NCBI GenBank assembly: GCA_030142905.1
Contig: JASJOG010000160.1
Span: 186,001 to 250,000 of the forward strand
DNA: 64,000 bases
Origin: Heliopora coerulea
Lineage: Eukaryota; Cnidaria; Anthozoa; Scleralcyonacea; Helioporidae
Direction: 5' to 3'
Under the pieces are notes generated by a model, which saw only the letters and a list, made by a program, of their open reading frames with translations, did not search any database and had not been told where the DNA came from. Positions 41,472 through 52,098 of the stretch are shown piece by piece (within the stretch, counting starts at the first letter, position 1; the number at the start of each line of letters is the position of its first letter). The position numbers were made by a program, and so were the translations under genes.

Positions 41472-43361
41472 TTATAAAAGGAAAAGTGCTGCTGAGCCAA
41501 TATAGGCATTTAAAAAGGGTTTAAGATTGCGATTGAGTAGACTTTCTCGTAAGAGAAGTTCGAACTCAAAAGGACAAGAAGAAAGGATTTTAAAATCATC
41601 AAAGGAGACTAGGTGATCCGTGTCACGGTGGTGCGAAAGAATACTGGTGAGGGGAGGGTTAGTGCGCTTTTTACTTGTGAGAGGTGAGATTCCCATATTG
41701 TCAGATACGCGTGTATGGAGGTGCCGGATGGTTTCTCCGACATACGAAGCTTCGCAGCTTCGACACGTAAAATGATAAACTACATGCGATCTTAAGCGTA
41801 GAGGAATCTTGTCTTTAAAAGAGAAGAAATGTAAAAGTCTAAGCGACGGGTGAGCAACACACCTGGTGTTGATGTGAGGAAAAGCGGATGAGAAAAGTTT
41901 TTTTATCTGAGTTCGGATATGAGAGAAATGTTGCCCAGTAAATGGTAAAGAGAGGTAAACAACACATTTGGGGGCCGTAAGCAATTTAGTTGATTTGGAG
42001 AAGACTTTGTCTAGAAAGGAGGCGATACATCTGTCAAGAAGTTTTACGGGATAACCATTGTTAATAAAAATGCGTTTTAGTTTTTCTACTTCGGCATGAA
42101 AAATAACGTATGTAGAGCAAATACTGAAACAGCGGTTAAGTAAAGAAAAAATCAAACTCCTTTTGTGAGAAAACGAAATAAAGGATTTCAAAGGAAGTAA
42201 GAAGACCTGTAAAAGTGGGTTTGCGGTAAACATTAGTTGAAAAGCAACCATTGGAATGGACGATATTGATATCTAAGAACGGCAAGGATTTGTTGACTTC
42301 TAATTCATGCGTAAATTTTATTTTGGAATGCCTAGAGTTGAGATAATTGAGGAACGGAATAACGTGATCGGGAGAACGAAATAAAATGAAACAATCGTCA
42401 ACATAAAGACGGTAAAACAACGGTTTAAAATTAGATGGGCAATCATTAAGCCAAACAGACTCATAGTGAGAAAGGAAAATATTCGCAAAGAGAGGTCCCA
42501 GGGGAGAACCCATGGCAACGCCATCAACTTGTTGATAGACTTCGCCGTTGAACAGAAAATGGCTATTTTTTTTCCGCTAAATTTAATAGCTTTCGAAACT
42601 CAAAAACAGAAAAACCGTGAAATTTAGTAGAGTTGGGAAAAACTTTTTGAATTAAGATTTCAATAGTTTCATCTAACGGGAAGTTGGTGAAAAGAGATGT
42701 TATGTCAAAGCTGGCCATAAATAGTTCATTAGTGTTAAAAGGTAATTCGAGTAATTCCTTAACAAAGGAGAAGCTATCAAACACGGAATAAGTATTATTA
42801 GAAAATGGACGAAGTAAAGAAACAAGAAATTTAGCAATGTTAAAAGAGTGAGAGCGCATAGAAGAAAGAATGGGTCTAAGTGGAACGTTAAGTTTGTGTA
42901 TCATAGGAAGACCGTATAAAATACCTGGACGAGAACCGGTAGGACTAAGATCTCGATAGTGACCATCGGAGATAATACCGTTCTTATTCAGTTCCTTTAA
43001 AAAGTTCTTAATAATGATTTCACGCTTTAGTGTTAGCTTCACGGGATCTTCGTCAAGTTTCTGGAACTTGGTTTCATCAGCCAGAATGTCATTCATCTTT
43101 TCGTGGTAATCCGATTTGTTGAGGATAACCAAACCATTTCCTTTGTCGGGTTTAACAATGATGATACTTTGATCTCTTCTCAGTGATGTTAAGATTTCCC
43201 GTTCATCATGAGTGAAAATATATGAAGGAGGAGAATAGCTTCTAAACCCTAAGAGAGCTATGTTTTTTATTTTAGTTTTTACGAAATCTTGATCTAAGCC
43301 GCAGATAGGAGACAATGGTTCGTGGTGGATTTTCCAATAAAGAAGTTCGAAAGGAATGAGT
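41472..43361 (-). pseudogene. PLE-C left-arm RT/GIY-YIG, frameshifted
   Basis: Three consecutive frames make up the protein: 43315-42563 (250 codons), 42513-42136 (125 codons) and 42251-41472 (259 codons). The first has KPDKGNGLVILNKSDY, YGLPMIHKLNVPLRPILSS and FDITSLFTNFPLDE (RT motif A). The second has MGSPLGPLFANIFL and LYVDDCFILF (motif C). The third has VVYHFTCRSC and SYVGETIRHLHTRV (GIY-YIG). An 8-T tract at about 42566-42573 (8 A on the coding strand) and a second slip near 42180 break the frame. The N-terminal part beyond about 43361 is missing. Both breaks are shared with the right arm. Confidence 0.9.
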
Positions 43362-43378
43362 CCTTGAAAAATTAGTCC

Positions 43379-45567
43379 TTGAAACAGGAATCAACATCTG
43401 CTCAGTCGTCATTGGCTTCCCTCGTATCTTCCTTGGACCAACTGCATTTGAAATCTGTTTCTGACAGTGAAAATAGCAATCACCTCAAACGTCACAGCGC
43501 CATTCAAGAAAAGAAACTGTTCCGACTGACTCAAGACTCCCTTAAAACGTCGAACATTAAACCCGATGAAGTTATATTTAACTACTCTAACAAAGCTCTC
43601 TCCGACGAAGAGAAAAGCGTGCTAGTCAAAGGACTAACTTTTTCTATTCCGCCGAAGAAGTTGAATAATTGTGACTTTCTCATTCCTTTCGAATTTCTTT
43701 ATCGGAAAATCCACCACGAACCATTGTCTCCTATCTGCGGCTTAGATCAAGATTTCGTAAAAACTAAAATAAAAAACATAGCTCTCTTAGGGTTTAGAAG
43801 CTATTCTCCTCCTTCATATATTTTCACTCATGATGAACGGGAAATCTTAACATCACTGAGAAGAGATCAAAGTATCATCATTGTTAAACCCGACAAAGGA
43901 AATGGTTTGGTTATCCTCAACAAATCGGATTACCACGAAAAGATGAATGACATTCTGGCTGATGAAACCAAGTTCCAGAAACTTGACGAAGATCCCGTGA
44001 AGCTAACACTAAAGCGTGAAATCATTATTAAGAACTTTTTAAAGGAACTGAATAAGAACGGTATTATCTCCGATGGTCACTATCGAGATCTTAGTCCTAC
44101 CGGTTCTCGTCCAGGTATTTTATACGGTCTTCCTATGATACACAAACTTAACGTTCCACTTAGACCCATTCTTTCTTCTATGCGCTCTCACTCTTTTAAC
44201 ATTGCTAAATTTCTTGTTTCTTTACTTCGTCCATTTTCTAATAATACTTATTCCGTGTTTGATAGCTTCTCCTTTGTTAAGGAATTACTCGAATTACCTT
44301 TTAACACTAATGAACTAGTTATGGCCAGCTTTGACATAACATCTCTTTTCACCAACTTCCCGTTAGATGAAACTATTGAAATCTTAATTCAAAAAGTTTT
44401 TCCCAACTCTACTAAATTTCACGGTTTTTCTGTTTTTGAGTTTCGAAAGCTATTAAATTTAGCGGAAAAAAAATAGCCATTTTCTGTTCAACGGCGAAGT
44501 CTATCAACAAGTTGATGGCGTTGCCATGGGTTCTCCCCTGGGACCTCTCTTTGCGAATATTTTCCTTTCTCACTATGAGTCTGTTTGGCTTAATGATTGC
44601 CCATCTAATTTTAAACCGTTGTTTTACCGTCTTTATGTTGACGATTGTTTCATTTTATTTCGTTCTCCCGATCACGTTATTCCGTTCCTCAATTATCTCA
44701 ACTCTAGGCATTCCAAAATAAAATTTACGCATGAATTAGAAGTCAACAAATCCTTGCCGTTCTTAGATATCAATATCGTCCATTCCAATGGTTGCTTTTC
44801 AACTAATGTTTACCGCAAACCCACTTTTACAGGTCTTCTTACTTCCTTTGAAATCCTTTATTTCGTTTTCTCACAAAAGGAGTTTGATTTTTTCTTTACT
44901 TAACCGCTGTTTCAGTATTTGCTCTACATACGTTATTTTTCATGCCGAAGTAGAAAAACTAAAACGCATTTTTATTAACAATGGTTATCCCGTAAAACTT
45001 CTTGACAGATGTATCGCCTCCTTTCTAGACAAAGTCTTCTCCAAATCAACTAAATTGCTTACGGCCCCCAAATGTGTTGTTTACCTCTCTTTACCATTTA
45101 CTGGGCAACATTTCTCTCATATCCGAACTCAGATAAAAAAACTTTTCTCATCCGCTTTTCCTCACATCAACACCAGGTGTGTTGCTCACCCGTCGCTTAG
45201 ACTTTTACATTTCTTCTCTTTTAAAGACAAGATTCCTCTACGCTTAAGATCGCATGTAGTTTATCATTTTACGTGTCGAAGCTGCGAAGCTTCGTATGTC
45301 GGAGAAACCATCCGGCACCTCCATACACGCGTATCTGACAATATGGGAATCTCACCTCTCACAAGTAAAAAGCGCACTAACCCTCCCCTCACCAGTATTC
45401 TTTCGCACCACCGTGACACGGATCACCCAGTCTCCTTTGATGATTTTAAAATCCTTTCTTCTTGTCCTTTTGAGTTCGAACTTCTCTTACGAGAAAGTCT
45501 ACTCAATCGCAATCTTAAACCCTTTTTAAATGCCTATATTGGCTCAGCAGCACTTTTCCTTTTATAA
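43379..45567 (+). pseudogene. PLE-C right-arm RT/GIY-YIG, frameshifted
   Basis: Frames 43379-44476 (365 codons), 44526-44903 (125) and 44788-45567 (259) together cover nearly a whole PLE protein. The N-terminal domain comes first (residues 1 to about 150). Then come the KPDKGNG box near residue 169, the LYGLPMIHK box, RT motif A (FDITSLF near 325), MGSPLGP, YVDD, the thumb, and the C-terminal GIY-YIG with SYVGETIRHLHTRV. The first break is an 8-A tract ending in TAG at 44466-44476; the second lies near 44850. As written it cannot yield one protein. The upstream start is uncertain because the 5' end is fused to the other arm. Confidence 0.9.
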
Positions 45568-45703
45568 TTTCTTCTTTACTCTTTCATGCTGTTAGTGTTA
45601 CTGGTACCTGTAACTTTTATTTTTAGTACCTCCTCTGATTGTTTAATGCATGAATATTATTAGACCCTGAACTATATACTTAGGCTTTAGGTAGTTGTGT
45701 AAA

Positions 45704-45750
45704 TTATTCTCTGATGATGTTGTGATGAATACAACGAAACGTTAGAACTT
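45704..45750 (+). ncRNA. Hammerhead ribozyme motif, PLE-C right arm
   Basis: CTGATGA (45711-45717), a stem II hairpin (GTTGT...ACAAC within 45718-45735), GAAAC (45736-45740) and GTT follow in order, with self-complementary ACGT at stem III. TTCT (45707-45710) pairs with AGAA (45744-45747) as the inner part of stem I. The cut is expected after GTT at 45743. All invariant core bases are present. Confidence 0.75.
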
Positions 45751-45867
45751 TATTAAATATTACGATTTTACTTCTGTGTCCGACTCGATGGCTTTCGTAA
45801 AGATATTTTGCTGGGCTTTGATATTCCTCTTGAGATTACGTTTTCCGCCTGGTCAATCCATAGCTGA

Positions 45868-45880
45868 AGTTTGAGGTTGG
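45868..45880. repeat. 13-bp target-site duplication of PLE-C, right
   Basis: AGTTTGAGGTTGG, identical to 41248-41260. The host element's terminus continues directly after it. Confidence 0.9.
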
Positions 45881-45924
45881 CGTTAATGATAGTATATTTC
45901 CTGGTAATGAACAGCAAAAAGTGT

Positions 45925-46068
45925 AAAAATATATAATAATAATATATAATAATAATATATAATATAATCTGATGTTGTGGTGATTAACCTGTGACTAGTA
46001 AACTCAGCTGGCGTTAGCCATGCACATTAACAATACTGAAATTAGCCCTTGCCTCTTAATGGGTTAAG
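45925..46068. repeat. AT microsatellite and degenerate TTAA-family MITE
   Basis: AATATATAAT words fill 45925-45968. From about 45985 TTAACCTGTGACTAGTAAAC, CTGGCGTTAGCC and CTTAATGGGTTAA match the TTAA MITE family in order, with decayed interior. Confidence 0.6.
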
Positions 46069-46749
46069 TTTTCTTTGACAATTTTTCCTTGACAAGCAGT
46101 CTTGCTCAAAAGCTGGTCATCAGCTTTCGAAAAAAGTGACATGTCAAGGAAATCTTTTGAATTTTTTTCGTACACACGAGCAAATTAAACTTGTTTAGGA
46201 AAACGTGCTCGTGTCTGCAGGGCTTTAATAAACGTAGGTCAGCATGGCACATGCGCTGTTTGAATTGGGGGAGGGCATGGCACCCTTAGGCCCCCCATGA
46301 AACCACCGATGCCTACCACTTACTACATGTGTTCAAAAAGGAGATCAGGTCACTACCTACATTTTGGTAATGGTAACTAACCTTTACATACCCATACAGA
46401 AGTCAAACAAAGTCAGGACATCAGGCGTAGTATTGCAACTTACTAAGGCTCGTTTATGAACGAGATCTCTGGATATAATGCCCCTAAACATTGTCTAAAA
46501 TACTCTTTTATTTAAATCAAGTCCATAGTATATGTAAATTGACCCATGCATTGGTCGATAATCGAACAGCTAAAACTCATTTTGCTCTACTCTTCTCAAC
46601 CAAAGTTGGCGTAAAATTGTTATTAATTGCAAGGGTTAAAAAAGTTCCATGACCGATGCAGAGGAAAGCCAAATCTCTGTGTATTTTAATGCTAAGCTGA
46701 AATATTTTTCAAGGACACGGTCCCCGCCATCAACACTGCTATGACGTCA
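46069..46749. other. No gene recognised
   Basis: There is a hairpin-like CTTTGACAATTTTTCCTTGACA region near 46070-46150 and a GGGGGAGGGCATGGCACCC segment near 46268, both resembling MITE ends. No frame is supported. Confidence 0.4.
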
Positions 46750-47105
46750 AAATGTTGGTAAGTACTGAAAAAGTACTGGCAATACTGAACCTATACAATA
46801 AGTAAAAGCATGGTAAGCGTTTGTAACGTAGTATAGCAAACAGTAGCGCTTGGTTACGCCATTAAATAAGCGGTAGTTATAGTTAACAAATGGCAGTACC
46901 AGCTATAAGGTAACAGTGCTAGTTATGTGACAGCGCCAGTTAAAAAGTAGCGAAGCTAGTTATCAGCTTATCAGTGGCATTGCAACTTAATCTATTGCAG
47001 TGTACGCAAATTATAATTAAATGACATCGCCAGTCAATAAGGGCAATGAGGGTTATAAGTCTATGACAGTGCCAGTTAATAAGCGACAGATCTAGTCACG
47101 TAATA
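46750..47105. repeat. Degenerate minisatellite, about 20-bp unit
   Basis: Variants of GACAGTGCCAGTTAATAAGC recur for about 350 bp (for example GGCAGTACCAGCTATAAGG, GACAGCGCCAGTTAAAAAG, GACAGTGCCAGTTAATAAGC at 47063). The order is more regular toward the right end, so the array has decayed from the left. Confidence 0.7.
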
Positions 47106-49152
47106 AATTAGTTAGTTTTTTATAGGTGTTAGTTTCACAGACTATTTTAAGTTTTTGAGGCACATATTCCTCCTGGAGTTCCATAGTTCAGTGTTTTCAA
47201 GATAACATGCAAAAAAAGTCCTATCAACGGAATAGAAAAATGGGATCTTTTGGATCTTGGTATCCATGTTGCGAGTGCATCGTTCACCTAACTTAGAGAG
47301 ACAATTTAGAGAACTCCACTGTGGTGACATTTTAATCGACAAGTGTGCAACAGTCAGTGACATCTTTGTTACATGAAAGTCAATAAAATAACAATACGAT
47401 TTACCAATCAACACCTCACGTCGCACACAAAATAGGATCACGTATAGGAAACTGCTAGGTGACATAGAACGAGAGATGGACGGACTAGCTTTATGAACTG
47501 TAAACTGGGCCCATGAACTGAATAGAACTCCTTTCCAAAAATTTTGTTCGGTCGGTCAGTTACTTTATAATATTGTTTTTTTGACAAATAGCGTTACAAG
47601 TAACTGAAATTGTTTTGATATTTTCGCTGCGAGCTAAAAGGATAAGAGTAGTCTATGCGGCCATAATACCAACCTTGCTTGCTTGTGGGATATGATCGGA
47701 TAAATTAATATCCGATTTTTCGTGCTTAGTTTCCATTGGTTGAAGGATACAGACCTATAAACACTCCATTAAGTCTTTCAGTACGTTTGTGGGATATGCG
47801 TGCACATGATTTGCCCTATTGAATACTGCACTCTTTTTTCATGACATGAGTTATTTACTTCGACATCTCGGACAAGCTGATGTTCTTGCAAGCAGGTGAA
47901 TTGTTTCACCTGACTCCTCTAAAGTTGTCGGACGTTCCGACTGTCAAACGATTCTCAATGCGCCATACGGACAGCTGTCAACACCCATTATCCAAATTTG
48001 TCTGGTATGTAAGCCATACGGATTCAATTTTCGAAAACAAAATGCAACAAAATATAATGCGCTTCCACGGAATTGATTTCTCTTTCAAATAGTACAATTA
48101 CTATAATCAAAAGAGCATCTTCTATGATGGCAGGGTTCTCAGTTCCCTCGGCGCTAAGCGTTTCATTGTATCAACTTTCCTAAAGCTCAGCCTTTCTGAA
48201 ATTTTATTCAATTGCTCTTTCAATCCACAATGATTAAACGAATGGTGCAATCCATCAACCGATTCTGGAGAACACTGTGATTCGTTTAATCTATTGAAAC
48301 AAATATTTTGCCAACTTCTGAATTTTACTTCCGGTTCCAGCGGATGGTCAAGCTTTGGCAATGTGTCAAAGGTGATGTTAGCAGATACCGGTCAAATAAT
48401 ACTACGTGAGCGTCGCTCGGCGAGAAAGACATATCCAAATGCAAATAGCAAAACACGATCAAATTGTTCTTGAATTAATAATTCTGTAAACTAATGTTTT
48501 GATGGCCAGGCGCTAGTGAATGTAGTCAAATTGTTTACGAACTGTAAATTAGCAAAATTTATGTTCAAATACCCAGACCCTAGCATTAGAAAGTGTGGCG
48601 CTGAACTGACGATACGATTTCACCGACGATTGTAACTCAAACTCAATATTCTTCCAGACACAAAATTCTTATTAAACGGAAGGAAAGGAATTTGTCAATC
48701 TGTAAAACGTCCAAGCAATGGACATATAAGGTTTACAATAGCAGTAAAACGCGCAACAAACTTTATTTGTTAATATCTCCCAATCAATAGAATTAAGAAA
48801 ATCGACCCAGAATGGGCTATTAAATTATTGATTTCTACCCCAAGCAAGGGCGAAATGGACGCTCTACTAGACAGGGTAGTCTCCATAAAATCGCATTTAT
48901 GGTTTACATCGTATTTATGGCATATATAGATTACAACTTAAATTTACTTCGAAAATCTTTATGAACGAATTTAGAACAATTGGGGAATCGATAGGATCAG
49001 TATATGTTTAGTATTATCCATTTAAGTGGTCTGCTAATGTAGATTGGCATATGTGTAGCCGAGATAAAAATTACGATTGCTAGAGTTACGAGTGGCAGCA
49101 TCCAAGCACAATGACTCCTCTGCTTTCAAACTTTTGGCATGAAAAATTTCTT
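47106..49152. other. No gene confirmed
   Basis: Minus frames at 47142-47465 (107 codons) and 48122-48361 (extends open to about 48390) have non-random composition but no domain, ATG or clear acceptor at the right place. Otherwise AT-rich single-copy sequence. Confidence 0.4.
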
Positions 49153-49233
49153 TGCTCCTGACTAGGATCAAACCCTAAACCTTCTCATAGTCTGTGAAGT
49201 CCTCTGACCATTGAACTACACGGACTCGTATGG
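49153..49233 (-). repeat. tRNA-derived SINE head
   Basis: On the minus strand CGAGTCCGTGTAGTTCAATGG and GTCAGAGGACTT (A-box side), then GAGAAGGTTTAGGGTTTGATCC (B-box) are spaced as in a tRNA. Related to 22043 and 24512, but more diverged. Confidence 0.5.
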
Positions 49234-49416
49234 TACACGGAGGTTGACAAAGGTTACATACCGGTATTGACTGCCTAAATAATGAAGTCGGTCAATTTCG
49301 ATTTCCTATGGTTTGATAAAGGGAGTGAATGGCTGTTGTCTGTGAGAGTGCGCCTATTTTAAAGTCAAAAGCTTATTAGCTCATGAATGCTGTGTTAACG
49401 ATATCAGTTGGTATCA

Positions 49417-49631
49417 CCATGCATTGAGCGTGTTCATAGCGTAACACCTACCATGTACCGAGCATACATCAAGTGATAACACCAGTCATGCACCGAGCCA
49501 GTCCACCTGCTGGTTATGTCAAGCATGCATAGAGAATGAACCAAGAAATAGCACAAAGCATCATGTGCCGAGGATGCCGCAAATGGTAATACCAGGCATG
49601 CGCCAAGTGATAACACCAAGCACTGCCAAGT
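49417..49631. repeat. Minisatellite, about 23-bp unit
   Basis: Variants of GATAACACCAGTCATGCACCGAG recur nine or so times (GTAACACCTACCATGTACCGAG, GGTAATACCAGGCATGCGCCAAG and others). A minus frame through it at 49434-49658 is a by-product. Confidence 0.75.
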
Positions 49632-50418
49632 TACCATATAGAACATGAAACATATCAAATTTTGGCTCAGCCAATGTCATAGTTTGAAGAACCAGTGCGT
49701 TTAACTTCTTGATTATATACATAAAAATGTTTCTCAATTCTGGCTGGCTGTGAATAGTGCAATTTTGAAGTAATTAACACAATGCAGAAAAACGGTTATT
49801 GAATGCCCAAAAAAGGTAATTCAATGCGAATTTCTAGGGGCGCAAAACATTCAATTTAGCCGATTGCATCAAGTATCGATCAGATATGACCTCTCAAGAA
49901 CGGAAAAATTTAGAGAAGTTGCGAACGAAAACAATGGTTGGCATTTTGAGTAAATTTTCTCCGACGAGTGGTCCTCGTGATTCGAGTACGTCACTTCCTG
50001 CTTACTTTTTCGTGCATGTTATTAATAGGTAATTGGATGGATTCTCGAGCAATTTGAGAAAACACGCACTCGCAAGTTTTTCGGAAATCTCAAACAGTAT
50101 TCGTCCTTTGTACTCATACTATGTTGATAATCACTCGCTCGAGCTTGTTTTTGCCCAATTGCACTCGAAACCATAGTACTACCCATACATACTGGAAAAG
50201 GTAGTCTTGGGAATAGTATTGCCTCTGAGTTGTGGAGAATAAATACAGATATATGATATTTAATATACAAGATTCAACTCTGCGGGCTTATAGTCTGTCA
50301 GACATTGAAAAAGAATGGTGCTTCTCAGATAGTTGACAGTTCAACTATTTGGCAGGAGATGTTGGATGTATTGTTCTAATGTAAATAACAATAACAACCA
50401 AACAACAACAGCAACAAC
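49632..50418. other. No gene recognised
   Basis: Short frames only. CAACAA-rich low complexity precedes the next MITE (50385-50418). Confidence 0.5.
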
Positions 50419-50732
50419 CAGGGGTAAATTTAGGTGGGGGCGCAGCGAGTGCACCCCCCTTTTTGATTAGTTGTCATTTGAGATTTTGCTTGGTTACAAA
50501 ACACAAGCATTAAAAATGTCGACCACCAAGAAGACAGTGACTGTTGATTATTTTTGAAGAGAATCAAACAAATAGCCAAGAATAGCAAAGGGTAAGTAGT
50601 TGAAACTCAGTTTCATAAAAATCACCATAAACGACAGCAGCATAAAAATTCTTCTACTAAAACGCGGCATAGTGGCATGAATTTGTTATAAAACTTTGCG
50701 CCCCCCCTTCTTCGAAATTACGGATCCCCCTG
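50419..50732. mobile_element. MITE with CAGGGG/CCCCTG ends
   Basis: CAGGGGTAAATTTAGGTGGG at the left and AATTACGGATCCCCCTG at the right are inverted, with inner GGGGGCGCAG against CGCCCCCCC. No frame is present. CAG...CTG termini are common in hAT-type elements. Confidence 0.65.
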
Positions 50733-51595
50733 ATAACAATGTCATAGAACAACATTAACAACAACTGCAATAAAACAAAAACAACTAAAACTGCTTGAAA
50801 AATGCTTGATTGCTTTAATGTGGAAATCAAGAACTCAACTCATAAAAGGATTCGCTGTCCTCAAATAATCATAATAATAAATTAAATAATAAAAGTAGGA
50901 AGTGAGAATAAATTGAAACTTTGTTGGCTTTGTCTCTGGTTGGCAGAAATTCAAGAAACCTCTTTGCAATTCTGGCCACAAACTGATTATAGGTATTTGT
51001 TTGAAATACCTATACTAGCTGGCTGCTTTAAGAATCTCCTCTAATGGTTTTAGCTATTCCAATTATGTCACACACTCCGGTATAAAGCATTGTTACAAAG
51101 AACCTCATATAAGTGAACGGCGGAAAAAGACGAAGCGAAAGAAGATGAGTCTCACTGCTGGATAACATCAAGAGTTGTCGGTAATCAAGTAATAGTTCAA
51201 GCATGAGTTTGAGTGTTTCATCAAGAGTTCCAAACACAAGAAATTAATGAAAACCCAGGGGCGTAACCCCAAGCTTATTGTTGTTTTCGAGTGTTTGGAC
51301 TCCCATAATGAAATACGATAAACGAGTGTTCGACCTGGGTCCTCAGACAAGTATTCCCGTTGCTTAATTGCGTGTATGGTTTCACTGATTTGCATATGTA
51401 AATTAAGAAATGTGCTCCAGATCACTCGTGATTTTCCTACAAGTTTTCATTGGGTATCAAAATATATGTATGTGATTTGGTAAACGTTCATGGATTGGCT
51501 AAGTTAACGTTAATTCATGAATTATTAATGACTTTGAGAAAACATGTTAACAAATTTTCGGGAAAGCAGAAGTTGGAAATTGATCGTACAAGTTG
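50733..51595. other. No gene recognised
   Basis: AT-rich sequence. Frames at 51028-51425 (-) overlap one another and show no domain. Confidence 0.5.
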
Positions 51596-51602
51596 ATACA
51601 GT

Positions 51603-51970
51603 CAGGGCTGGCGCCAGAGTGGGGGCAGAGGGAGCTACAGTCCTTTGTCGGGGAACCTTAGCCCCCCTGTCGGGCAAAAATTAACCATCCGTCGGGGATT
51701 TTTCACTGATGAACACACATATATTGTACAAACTATGAGAACGTGTTATGGATTTAGCCAAGAAAGACATTAGACTCTTCTCTTCATGTCAAATCTCAAA
51801 GCAAACTGTTTCTAGTCAGAAGTTGAGATTATTCCTGCGAAAAATAACGTGATGTTTTTGACCTTCAAATAACGAAATTTTAAAGAGGGCGAGGTCATGG
51901 CCCCTTTGGTTTAGCCCCCCTGTCGCGGACGTTGGCCCTTGCGTCGGGAATTTGCTGGCGCCACCGCTGA
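51603..51970. mobile_element. hAT-like MITE with target duplication
   Basis: CAGGGCTGGCGCC at the left is mirrored by GGCGCCACCGCTG at the right, with an inner AGCCCCCCTGTCG word in both halves. ATACAGTC (51596-51603 and 51971-51978) flanks it, matching the 8-bp duplications made by hAT transposases (one base may be shared with the terminus). Confidence 0.75.
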
Positions 51971-51979
51971 ATACAGTCG

Positions 51980-52098
51980 TGAGAAAGACAGTTATTAAAG
52001 TAAATGGTTTGAACCTGGGAGAATCGTGACATGTTTGTGGAAGTTGACCGTCCAGGTTTGTGTAGTCTTGAGAAAGACTGTTGGTGGAAGTCACTAAT
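51980..52098 (-). mobile_element. Single PLE end fragment related to PLE-B
   Basis: GTAAATGGTTTGAACCTGGG, GAATCGTGACATGTTTG, GGAAGTTGACCGTCCAGG and GTAGTCTTGAGAAAGACTGTTGG match the PLE-B end in order. The hammerhead part is cut off at about 52095. It abuts the hAT MITE directly. Confidence 0.75.

Larger units (their letters stand above)
41261..45867. mobile_element. Penelope-like element, head-to-head inverted dimer (PLE-C)
   Basis: Left arm 41261 to about 43361 (coding on -) and right arm about 43678-45867 (coding on +). The right copy additionally keeps about 300 bp of 5' coding sequence (43379-43677) that the left lacks. The right end runs about 90 bases past the symmetric part. Both arms encode RT and GIY-YIG parts and share the same two frame disruptions. 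They differ by scattered substitutions, including in the ribozyme core. It is a different PLE family from PLE-A (protein only distantly similar) but has the same architecture and the same 13-bp target duplication length. Confidence 0.93.
38990..45924. mobile_element. Long-TIR element copy B, rearranged and hosting a PLE
   Basis: The left terminus (38990, ACACCTTTTATTGTTCATTACC) and right terminus (ending 45924, GGTAATGAACAGCAAAAAGTGT) belong to the same family as copy A. The element is expanded twice. Segment 39042-40033 recurs in inverse at 40258-41249, leaving 40034-40257 as a spacer. A 4.6-kb PLE dimer is then inserted at 41261-45867 in the right terminus, splitting it at GTTTGAGGTTGG. Confidence 0.8.

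Noticed and set aside
48122..48403. Possible coding exon on the minus strand
   Set aside because: Composition is plausible, but there is no ATG, no clear acceptor and no recognisable domain. A protein search would decide.
49417..49631. CRISPR-like array
   Set aside because: Units are contiguous and diverged with no spacers, and the genome is eukaryotic; it is a minisatellite.
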